Notes: generated by a model not told the origin, from the sequence alone. 9,602 nt of DNA from Promethearchaeota archaeon (GCA_016839635.1 JAEOTV010000208.1:1-9602), one strand, 5' to 3'; positions 1 through 5,269 are shown, numbered from the stretch's first letter. Numbers and translations: made by a program.

Positions 1-1
1 T

Positions 2-751
2 ATCGGAAAGACTCAAGATACAAATTCTAATTGGATGGCAAAAAGAATCACTAAGTTTGGACACCAAGTTAAAAGAATCACAGCAATCGGTGATGATTTA
101 GATACTATTTCAAGTACTTTTAAAAAAATAGTAGAGCGAAAACCTGATTTAATTATAACTTCAGGAGGCATAGGTCCAACTTTTGATGATATGACTTTGG
201 AAGGTATTGCTAAAGGCTTAGGAAGAGAATTGAAATTAAACAAAAAAGCCTATAAATCAATTAAAAAGGTTTATGAACGCGCTTATCATAAAGGTCTTTT
301 AAAACTTGAGGGTATGACAAAAGAAAGAGAAAAAATGGCATATTTACCAAAAGGATCCACACCTTTACCTAATACTGTTGGTACTGCTCCAGGAGTCAAA
401 ATTATTGAAGGAGATGCAATAATTTTTATATTACCAGGAGTACCTGCAGAAATGAAAGCTATGTTTAGAAACATAATAATTCCTATTTTGAAGAAAGAAA
501 AAGGTAATTTTGTGGAGAAAGGATTCACATTTATAGGAATAGGAGAATCTCAGATTGCGCCTTATATTACTAAACTGGAAGAAAAATATCCTCAACTATG
601 GATTAAAACTCATCCCAGAATTGGCTTATCAGTTGAAGTTGAAGTTTCCATAACTGCATTTAATGTTGAAAATGCGGAAAAATTGGCAGATAAAGTATTG
701 AATGAAATAAGAGTAATTATATTAAATTTGAAAGGCAAAATTAAAGATTAA
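2..751 (+). CDS. CinA-like molybdopterin-binding domain protein (5' end outside window)
   Basis: The reading frame is open from base 2 and ends in TAA at 751, so the first residues lie outside the window. It begins IGKTQDTNSNWMAKRI, which is the strand-loop-helix that starts the CinA N-terminal (MoCF/MogA-like) domain, so probably only 10 to 20 residues are missing. Family motifs follow in order: SGGIGPTFDDMT, the loop that holds the nucleotide or pterin ligand; LPNTVGTAPG; and LPGVPAEM. A C-terminal alpha/beta region of about 75 residues completes the single-domain archaeal form. There is no C-terminal NMN-deamidase (PncC) domain as in bacterial CinA, which is normal for archaea. The family is linked to nucleotide (ADP-ribose) pyrophosphatase or pterin-binding activity; the actual substrate here is unknown. 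The protein should be cytosolic. A small gene follows 33 bp downstream on the same strand and may be co-transcribed. Family assignment is strong, exact role weak. Confidence 0.88.
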   Translation: MGKTQDTNSNWMAKRITKFGHQVKRITAIGDDLDTISSTFKKIVERKPDLIITSGGIGPTFDDMTLEGIAKGLGRELKLNKKAYKSIKKVYERAYHKGLLKLEGMTKEREKMAYLPKGSTPLPNTVGTAPGVKIIEGDAIIFILPGVPAEMKAMFRNIIIPILKKEKGNFVEKGFTFIGIGESQIAPYITKLEEKYPQLWIKTHPRIGLSVEVEVSITAFNVENAEKLADKVLNEIRVIILNLKGKIKD

Positions 752-784
752 TAAATATATTTCAAGAATTCTAATAAGTTACTT

Positions 785-1132
785 GTGTTTGATAAAATAG
801 GTATAATCATCAAAAATATTAAAGCTCCTAAAGTAAGTTCAAATGAAATAAAAACAATTTTATCTTCTCTTGGTACAAAATCAATTGATACAATCGTCTG
901 TGATAGTATTTTAGAAGCAAAAAAAATAATACAAGAAAAATATGAAGAAATTTCTTTTATATATATAATTTCCCCAATTCCTACTCTTGAAAAACCTACT
1001 TGTGATTTCTTAGAATTTATTACAAAAAATGAGATTTATAAACATATTAAATTTTTTGCACGCATGCCAAAAAGACAAAAGGATAGTAAGTACAATTGGT
1101 ATGATGATTTTATTAATTATATAAAATTTTGA
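785..1132 (+). CDS. Small alpha/beta protein, function unknown
   Basis: A 115-residue protein that I do not recognise. The start is GTG at 785: no ATG lies in frame upstream after the preceding TAA at 752, and the first internal Met is near the C-terminus. No convincing SD precedes it, so the start is uncertain. The sequence reads as alternating strands and helices: IGIIIKNI, then a helix, DTIVCDS, then a helix rich in Lys/Glu, then FIYIISPIPT, and a basic, aromatic C-terminus (ARMPKRQK, YNWYDDF). This suggests a small Rossmann-like or flavodoxin-like fold without signal peptide or membrane segment. It lies 33 bp after the CinA-like gene, so an operon is plausible. It ends in TGA at 1130-1132, only 30 bp from the SECIS of the convergent selD gene. 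I see no SECIS on this strand, so this TGA is taken as a stop. Confidence 0.6.
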   Translation: MFDKIGIIIKNIKAPKVSSNEIKTILSSLGTKSIDTIVCDSILEAKKIIQEKYEEISFIYIISPIPTLEKPTCDFLEFITKNEIYKHIKFFARMPKRQKDSKYNWYDDFINYIKF

Positions 1133-1156
1133 CTTCTTTTTGGTGTAGAATTTTTC
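1133..1156 (+). terminator. T-rich 3' end of the small gene
   Basis: Directly after the TGA stop the + strand has two T-runs (CTTCTTTTT and ATTTTTC). Archaeal RNA polymerase can terminate on U-runs without a hairpin, so this is a plausible end for the 785-1132 transcript, just before it would run antisense into the selD copy 1 SECIS. Inferred from composition only. Confidence 0.35.
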
Positions 1157-1161
1157 AAATT

Positions 1162-1234
1162 AGATGCCACCAAGCAAGTGGAATTCTCAGTAAACCCCCA
1201 CTAATAAGTGTTTTAGCTTACCTCATAGACATCT
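1162..1234 (-). promoter_or_regulatory. Eukaryote-like SECIS element of selD copy 1
   Basis: On the - strand this 73-nt element starts directly after the TAA stop of selD. Elements seen: outer helix AGATG (1234-1230) with CATCT (1166-1162); the 5' core AUGA (1226-1223); helix II GGTAAGCT (1222-1215) with GGTTTACT (1196-1189), 8 pairs including G-U; apical AAAA (1214-1211), comparable to the AAR motif; and the 3' core GA (1188-1187). An extra 4-bp hairpin, CCAC with GTGG (1181-1167), sits on the 3' side between the core and the outer helix. AUGA, GA and an apical A-run at fixed spacing are the hallmarks of eukaryotic SECIS elements, which bind SBP2, and resemble the type described in Lokiarchaeota. 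The same layout recurs behind selD copy 2 with compatible base changes. It should direct Sec insertion at codon 18. Confidence 0.88.
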
Positions 1235-2263
1235 TTAAATTTTAGTAATTTCAATGTTTTGAACATTCTCAGAGATTCTAACTAAACCCGGCTGAACATT
1301 ATCTATTGTTCCCACGATCCAATTAGAAATCTTATTACTGGTAAGTGTTGTTGTGAAATCTTCGACTCTAGTAGGATCAACGGCTATGATCATGCCTCCC
1401 GCAGTTTCATGGCATCTGCAATCATCAAAAGCGTATCCTAACTCATGAGATAATTCTCCAGAAAATTTTATTGAGGGCACCATTTCTATTATTGCAGAGA
1501 GATCAGAATTCTGAAGCATTTCAGTAGTATGGCCAGCTAAGCCAAATCCAGTTATATCACTTAACGCATGAATAAATGAAAAATCTTCGTAAGAGTGTAT
1601 TGTTTTGACAACATTCTGATTAGGAGTTGTCATAATTTTAATAGCAAGATCAATAGACTTTTGAAGTTCATCAGTTGAATAATTTTCTAACATTTCTGGA
1701 AAGTCTTTAAGAATCCTATATGCTGCCATAATTGCTTGTAATCCTATTGGTTTGGTTAAAACCAATTTATCTCCTTTCTTTACGCCTTGCTTTTGTATAA
1801 TATCATGTTTGTTTATATATCCAGAAGCTTCCCCACCGATTAATGGCCATTCACTGTAAATAGTGTGCCCACCAACCACTTTGGAATTGATTTTTTTCTC
1901 TAAAAAGTATTTTATTCCCCTTAGAATTCCTTCTGCAACTTCCATGGGAGTTCTTGTGCTTATTGCTAGAAATACAAGCATTCCTGATATCTCAGGTACA
2001 TTCATCGCAAAAATGTCATTTGTTACATTACACGCAGCAATTTCACCAGCAATTTCTGGTTCATCAATAATTGGCGTGAATATATCAATATTTTTGACAA
2101 GAACTAAATCACTGTTAGGAATTGGGATAATAGCAGCGTCTTCGATGTCACCTGTTAATCCAACCTTGGCTAATAAATCATTTAAATCGTTTTGTCCGAG
2201 TTTACAGCTTCATCCGTGTATTTTTACATCTGTAGTTAACCTATATTGTAACCTTTTGTTCAT
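1235..2263 (-). CDS. selD: Selenide, water dikinase (selenophosphate synthetase), selenoprotein, copy 1
   Basis: SelD makes selenophosphate from selenide and ATP, the selenium donor for Sec-tRNA synthesis. The protein is 342 residues if the TGA at 2210-2212 (codon 18) is read as selenocysteine. The start is ATG 2263, preceded by the SD GAGGTG. The N-terminus reads KIHG-U-SCKLG, matching the family's catalytic [C/U]-x-C-K site (Cys17/Lys20 in E. coli). Further motifs: KNIDIFTPIIDEP (metal/ATP-binding aspartates), GEIAACNVTNDIFAM, VVGGHTI (residues about 128-134), DITGFGLAGH and ETAGGM, the local form of the usual PQTSGG. It is close to usual SelD length. The 3' UTR starts at once with a SECIS element. 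It is roughly 60% identical by eye to the second copy at 4198-5259. A translation treating TGA as stop would begin falsely at the Met at 2005 and lose the active site. It is convergent with the small + strand gene ending at 1132. Confidence 0.93.
2210..2212 (-). other. In-frame UGA decoded as selenocysteine (codon 18, selD copy 1)
   Basis: The codon reads TGA on the - strand, in the context HG-U-SCK. It falls exactly where SelD proteins carry their catalytic Cys or Sec, the frame is intact on both sides, and the downstream SECIS supports recoding. Confidence 0.92.
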
Positions 2264-2558
2264 ACACCTCAACTTTTTATGATTTTTATTATTTTTTGAT
2301 TTATAGTTAGTTATTAAATCAAATTCTAACTGTCTATAAAAATTTTTGAATATTAATATTTTTATACTATTAATATAAAGAGAGATGAGATTTTCTACTT
2401 AATAAATCTTTATTAAATCTAAGCTTAATTCACATTTGAATTAAAAAAAAATATTATAATTTAATCAAGTAATAGGGTGTTTTAACTTACGAATAGGAGA
2501 GGATTTTACAAGCTGTAATTTCTCGAATTTGGTAAGAATTTCCCTAATACTCCTAAGC
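2264..2558. other. AT-rich intergenic region upstream of selD copy 1
   Basis: About 295 bp, very AT-rich from 2271 to 2475. It should hold the selD copy 1 promoter: TTTTTATAG near 2335-2343 and CTATAAATC near 2300 on the - strand are TATA candidates, but none is clearly better. The 2476-2558 part is less AT-rich and holds a short open frame (see 2465-2581). No tRNA or other RNA gene is recognised. Confidence 0.4.
2265..2270 (-). promoter_or_regulatory. Shine-Dalgarno of selD copy 1
   Basis: GAGGTG on the - strand ends 1 nt before the ATG at 2263. It fixes the start upstream of the UGA codon and so supports the full-length selenoprotein reading. Confidence 0.75.
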
Positions 2559-2581
2559 CTAATATCCCCACTCTGACGCAA
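2465..2581 (-). pseudogene. Out-of-frame 38-codon tail after the 236-aa gene
   Basis: On the - strand a frame opens at TTG 2581 and runs to TGA at 2465. It reads LRQSGDIRLRSIREILTK, then KFEKLQLVKSSPIRKLKHPIT. It overlaps the last 23 nt of the 236-aa gene in another frame. The composition is like that gene and unlike the AT-rich spacer that follows. It may be the former C-terminus of the upstream gene after a frameshift, the start of a decayed gene, or chance. No homology can be claimed. Confidence 0.25.
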
Positions 2582-3269
2582 GACTTAAATATTCTTCAAT
2601 TTTACGTTTATCATATGACCAACCTAGCTCCATGTAAAGTGGTTTGTTGTCTCTTGCGCCCATAAGAATGTAGCCGTTCTCCCCATAATAGATTCCATAA
2701 TAATCCGCTACGGGTACCAGCTTAAGCGAAAGTTCAAGTGCCTCGACAAACGCGTCGAGCTCATCTGGTTTGAAATCGAAAGGAGAAAAATTGATAATTA
2801 AGCAAAACTCTGAGGGGAAAACTTCTTCGGCTTCATCTAAATACCAACCGCCCACAGAAGTTCCTGATTTACCGTAATAAAATGTTGCAGGGAATATATG
2901 TTTCTCTGGCGTCCTCACTAACATCCAGACTTTGAATAATGTCTCATCACCTCCAAATGTAAGAGTCGGTAGGAGTGTCTTCAAAGAACCTCCAAAAAGG
3001 AAGTCGAGCTTAGTTTCTTCCAAATTGAGTTCATTGAGATTATTTATCTTATCAAGATTTTCCATGGAGTAATTAATAACCCTACGCCAAAAACCTACTG
3101 AAGAAAACTTGCTACTTTTTAAACCAGTAACATACGGCTTTCGAGACTTTAACCAACGATCTCTGAATACAACACTATAACCTTGAAAGTAAATAGCTTT
3201 ATCTCGATAATTGACTTTATCCTCACTTGTTATTTCTAATATTTTAAGAAGTTCTTTTATTTCTGTCAA
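2559..3269 (-). CDS. Hypothetical protein of 236 aa, unrecognised family
   Basis: The family is not recognised. The proposed start is TTG 3269: the frame has no ATG upstream, and the first internal Met is at residue 69. A consensus archaeal TATA box (TTTATATA, 3303-3296) lies about 30 bp upstream of the TTG, which fits a leaderless or near-leaderless mRNA beginning at this codon; no SD is visible. The first third is basic and helical (RDRWLKSRKPYVTG). The rest is mixed alpha/beta with aromatic-rich strands (FPATFYYGKSG, VGGWYLDE, YYGIYYGENGYILMG). There is no signal peptide or membrane span, so it is probably soluble. It has a somewhat higher GC share than the neighbouring genes and lies between the two selD copies beside gene fragments, suggesting an accessory origin. 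It ends in TAG at 2559-2561, with an odd out-of-frame tail beyond. Confidence 0.6.
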   Translation of the reverse strand: MTEIKELLKILEITSEDKVNYRDKAIYFQGYSVVFRDRWLKSRKPYVTGLKSSKFSSVGFWRRVINYSMENLDKINNLNELNLEETKLDFLFGGSLKTLLPTLTFGGDETLFKVWMLVRTPEKHIFPATFYYGKSGTSVGGWYLDEAEEVFPSEFCLIINFSPFDFKPDELDAFVEALELSLKLVPVADYYGIYYGENGYILMGARDNKPLYMELGWSYDKRKIEEYLSLASEWGY

Positions 3270-3295
3270 GGCTATGAAAAATTTGTCTATTCTGC

Positions 3296-3303
3296 TATAT
3301 AAA
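3296..3303 (-). promoter_or_regulatory. TATA box of the 236-aa gene
   Basis: TTTATATA on the - strand matches the archaeal box A consensus. Its centre is about 30 bp from the TTG at 3269, so the predicted transcription start falls within a few bases of that codon. This is the main support for the TTG start. Confidence 0.55.
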
Positions 3304-3325
3304 CTTATGGACTGGATTAATAAAT

Positions 3326-3346
3326 AATAAAAAACAAAAAATAAAG
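3326..3346 (-). terminator. U-rich terminator after the 133-aa gene
   Basis: Directly after the TAA at 3347 the - strand reads TTTATTTTTTGTTTTTTATT. This is a typical archaeal U-run terminator, lying just upstream of the TATA box of the next gene. Confidence 0.5.
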
Positions 3347-3748
3347 TTAAACTAAATCGCCGATTTTCTTATTAGGATCTCCGATAAACTTTGTCATGTC
3401 TAGCTGTCTTGTCTTTAGGATTTGTACAGCATTCGCAGGATCTGACTTAATTAATTTTAAGGTGAGTTTTGCTTTCATATATAATTGATACAACGTGTCA
3501 AATGCTTGATTTGATATGTCAGGATTATGAGAAAGTGCTTGATCCTTTATATTGCGGAGAGATTGTAAATTTTCAAGAGGTATACTTGATATACTAAAGA
3601 AAGAAATAAGTTCATCCATAGTAATTAATTTAATGTGCTCTGGATATAAGCTTGAATCCATGTCATCAAGAATAGGATCAAAACTGGCAATGTATTTCTT
3701 TGCTACGTCCTTATTATAAAGTTTATGATGTGTTAGTACTATGAACAC
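3347..3748 (-). CDS. Hypothetical protein of 133 aa, possibly a C-terminal fragment
   Basis: A frame of 133 residues from a GTG at 3748 to TAA at 3347; I do not recognise the family. The frame is already open from just after a TAA near 3788, and the protein begins in the middle of what looks like a folded core. Reading back through the GTG gives RESVVFIVLTHHK, then NKDVAKKYIASFDPIL, then HIKLITMDELISFF. This strand-helix-strand pattern with a closing LI-x-hydrophobic 'DELISFF' motif is reminiscent of the C-terminal part of PD-(D/E)XK nuclease-like domains, but no catalytic motif is visible. It may therefore be a 5'-truncated gene. TTTAAG near 3776 could act as a weak TATA for a leaderless GTG start, so expression cannot be excluded. 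It ends in a U-rich terminator. It lies head to head with the zincin-like remnant at 3778-4011. Confidence 0.45.
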   Translation of the reverse strand: MFIVLTHHKLYNKDVAKKYIASFDPILDDMDSSLYPEHIKLITMDELISFFSISSIPLENLQSLRNIKDQALSHNPDISNQAFDTLYQLYMKAKLTLKLIKSDPANAVQILKTRQLDMTKFIGDPNKKIGDLV

Positions 3749-3769
3749 AACAGACTCTCTAGATTGATA

Positions 3770-3782
3770 ATTCTTAAAGAAT
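3770..3782. repeat. Perfect 6-bp inverted repeat at the junction of two gene fragments
   Basis: ATTCTT-A-AAGAAT is a perfect inverted repeat with a 1-nt centre, flanked by GATAA and TTATC. It lies exactly where the two head-to-head truncated frames meet. It could be a recombination scar or simply an AT-rich palindrome. Confidence 0.4.
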
Positions 3783-4011
3783 CCACATTATCAAGTCATC
3801 CTTAGCCCTTGACATTCCCGATTACGCCAAAAATGAGGTCTTAGCCGAGCTGTCTGCATATCTGTTAATGATTCAATTTGTCGAGCATATCAATTACAAT
3901 TTTAAGTATAGCAATATCTGGAGTGAGAGGATAACAGATTCATTTGAGTTGGTAGAGTTTGAGAAGTATTTTAAAAAATTAACCACATTTCTTAATACTT
4001 TTTTTTCTTAA
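3778..4011 (+). pseudogene. C-terminal remnant resembling an ArdC-type anti-restriction zincin
   Basis: The + strand is open for 77 codons after a TAA at 3775 and ends in TAA at 4009-4011, but has no start codon before an internal ATG. It reads SSLALDIPDYAKNEVLAEL, then SAYLLMIQFVEHINYNFK, then YSNIWSERI and a final helix ELVEFEKYFKKL. The pattern Y-x(2)-NE-x(2)-AELSAYLL, followed by YSNIW and a closing helix, matches by eye the C-terminal part of ArdC / polyvalent-protein zincin domains (YA-x-EELVAE-x-x-A-x-x-L ... Y-x-x-W). These are found in plasmid and phage anti-restriction proteins. ImmA/IrrE-type peptidases are an alternative. The N-terminal part and the HExxH zinc site are absent, so the piece should be inactive. 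It is GC-richer than its surroundings, which suggests transfer on a mobile element followed by deletion. Confidence 0.4.
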
Positions 4012-4029
4012 GGTGAAATAAAATAATGG

Positions 4030-4047
4030 AAAATTCTAGCGAATTTT
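4030..4047 (-). terminator. Possible hairpin 3' end between the remnant and selD copy 2
   Basis: AAAATTC-TAGC-GAATTTT is a perfect 7-bp stem with a 4-nt loop, about 90 nt beyond the SECIS of selD copy 2. On the - strand it is followed by CCATTATTTTATTT. It could end the selD mRNA; hairpins are not required in archaea, so this is tentative. Confidence 0.3.
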
Positions 4048-4134
4048 ATTATGAAGAGAATTGATAATATAAAAATTTCATGCTTCTTCTTTTTCAAATT
4101 TAAAATGATTTAATAAAATGTAAAGTATACTTTT

Positions 4135-4196
4135 GATGCCGTTTCGCTACGGAATTCTCAATAAACACTAAAATTTTTGTTTATTTCATAGACATC
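4135..4196 (-). promoter_or_regulatory. Eukaryote-like SECIS element of selD copy 2
   Basis: This 62-nt element on the - strand starts 1 nt after the TAA of selD copy 2. Elements seen: outer helix GATG (4196-4193) with CATC (4138-4135); AUGA (4189-4186); helix II AATAAACA (4185-4178) with TGTTTATT (4167-4160), 8 Watson-Crick pairs; apical AAAA (4177-4174); and the 3' core GA (4159-4158). An extra hairpin, CCGT with ACGG (4152-4139), has a 6-nt loop. Compared with the copy 1 element, the AUGA-to-AAAA spacing is identical (8 nt), the sequence GAGAATTCC is invariant, and both helix II and the extra hairpin keep pairing through changed bases. The apical loop is shorter here, 10 nt against 18. The conservation of structure between copies whose proteins differ at about 40% of positions by eye argues for function in Sec insertion. 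Confidence 0.88.
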
Positions 4197-4197
4197 G

Positions 4198-5259
4198 TTA
4201 AATTTTTGATATTTCAATATGCTCAACGTCCTTAGAGACGCGAACATGTTTTGGTTTATTTATGTTATCGATTTTACCCATAATCCAGTTTTTCACACCT
4301 CTTTTTTTAAGTCTTTCGGAGAACTCATTAACTTTATCAGGATTTACGGAGAGCAGAAGTCCACCAGCAGTTTCAGGCATTTCACATTCATCATATTTGT
4401 ATCCAAACTCATATGCTAAATCACTTGTCAGTTTAATGCTGGGAATCTTCTCAATTATTGCTGAGAGATTAGAGTTTTGAAGTAATTCTCTAAGATGACC
4501 AGCGAGACCATAGCCGCTAATATCAGTCATTGAATGAACAAATGATACGTCATTGTAAGAATGTATTGTTTTAACAACGTCTTGAAGTGGTGTAGTCATT
4601 AGTTTTACAGCTAAATCTATAGAATCATCAATTTTATTTATGGAGAAGTTCCCCAAGAGGTCGGGATTGTTTTTTTGAAGCCTATAAGCAGCCATTATTG
4701 CTTGATTTCCAATTGGTTTTGTGAGAATTAAATTATCACCTTCTTTGACAAAATCCTTTCGTATAACTTTATCCCTTTCTACGAAACCCGAAGCTTCGCC
4801 CCCAATTTCCCTTCGAAAAAGGACTTCTTTTTCGATTAAGGGCCATTCCGAATATATGGTATGTCCACCAAGAATCTTAGAATCTACTTTATTCTCAATA
4901 AAATTTTTGATTCCATTTAATATTCCTTCAGCTATGTACATAGGCATATTTTTTTTTAATCCTAGAAATACAAGCATACCAGATATTTCTGGGACGTTTA
5001 GAGCGAATACATCATTGGTAACATTAGCTGCGGCTATCTCTCCCTGAATTTCGGGTTCGTCAATAATAGGAGTAAATATATCTATATTTTTAGCCATGAA
5101 AAGATTGGTGTTTGGTACAGGTATAAGAGCAGAATCTTCAATATCAGCTTTTAGCCCTACAGTAGTCAAAAGTTTATCTAGCTTTTTTGCATCAAGTTTA
5201 CAGTTTCATCCAAAAAGTTTCGTTTGCAGTGTCAATCGATAATTTTCTAACTCTTGCAT
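4198..5259 (-). CDS. selD: Selenide, water dikinase (selenophosphate synthetase), selenoprotein, copy 2
   Basis: The protein is 353 residues with TGA at 5206-5208 (codon 18) read as Sec. The start is ATG 5259 with the SD GAGGTGA 3 nt upstream. The catalytic site reads KLFG-U-NCKLD. Other SelD motifs: KNIDIFTPIIDEP, GEIAAANVTNDVFAL, ILGGHTI (residues about 129-135), DISGYGLAGH, PETAGGLLLSV. It should synthesise selenophosphate from selenide and ATP in the cytosol. It is about 60% identical by eye to copy 1, so the duplication is not recent. Unlike copy 1 it has an extra 10 residues, EKEVLFRREI (143-152), between SEWPLI and GGEASG, coded by a DNA palindrome. A translation that stops at TGA would start falsely near a TTG at 5169 and lose the active site. 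A SECIS follows directly. The 990-aa gene lies upstream on the same strand, 189 bp away, with TATA-like sites between, so separate transcription is likely. Confidence 0.93.
4809..4842. repeat. Palindromic in-frame insertion inside selD copy 2
   Basis: TCGAAAAAG (4813-4821) and CTTTTTCGA (4827-4835) form a perfect 9-bp inverted repeat with a 5-nt loop. It extends through CCCTT (4809-4813) and AAGGG (4838-4842) to an imperfect stem with a short bulge. It coincides with the 30-nt stretch (about 4804-4833) that copy 2 has and copy 1 lacks. The palindrome is read in frame and adds ten residues. Confidence 0.7.
5206..5208 (-). other. In-frame UGA decoded as selenocysteine (codon 18, selD copy 2)
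   Basis: TGA on the - strand in the context FG-U-NCK, at the catalytic position of SelD. The nucleotide context GGATGAARCTGTAAACT is shared with copy 1. Confidence 0.92.
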
Positions 5260-5262
5260 TCT

Positions 5263-5269
5263 TCACCTC
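5263..5269 (-). promoter_or_regulatory. Shine-Dalgarno of selD copy 2
   Basis: GAGGTGA on the - strand, 3 nt before ATG 5259, sets the start 17 codons before the UGA. It overlaps an upstream in-frame ATG AGG TGA (5271-5263), a possible two-codon upstream frame. Confidence 0.75.

Noticed and set aside
1130..1204. Read-through of the TGA of the small + strand gene as a further Sec codon (frame stays open to about 1204).
   Set aside because: The extension runs over the antisense of the selD SECIS, no SECIS is visible on this strand, and the residue context does not resemble a redox site.
2150..2209. Bacterial-type SECIS directly after the UGA codon.
   Set aside because: No hairpin with the expected position and loop is evident downstream of either UGA, and the 3'-UTR elements explain recoding.
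2210..2212. TGA in selD as a nonsense mutation, frameshift or Trp codon.
   Set aside because: Both copies have it at the exact catalytic Cys/Sec position, frames are intact on both sides, both have SECIS elements, and other genes in the window use TGA or TAA stops and TGG for Trp.
1863..2282. + strand open frame antisense to selD copy 1 (139 codons).
   Set aside because: It mirrors the codon structure of selD and lacks any SD or recognisable domain; the equivalent antisense frame occurs in copy 2 at 4721-5047, as expected for a shadow of the same coding sequence.
2271..2475. Possible RNA gene or CRISPR-like repeats in the AT-rich spacer.
   Set aside because: Only low-complexity AT palindromes are visible; no regular repeat spacing and no tRNA-like arms.
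2528..2572. Short direct repeat CCTAATACTCC / CCTAATATCCC.
   Set aside because: Two imperfect copies of about 11 nt only, too weak to call an array or target-site duplication.
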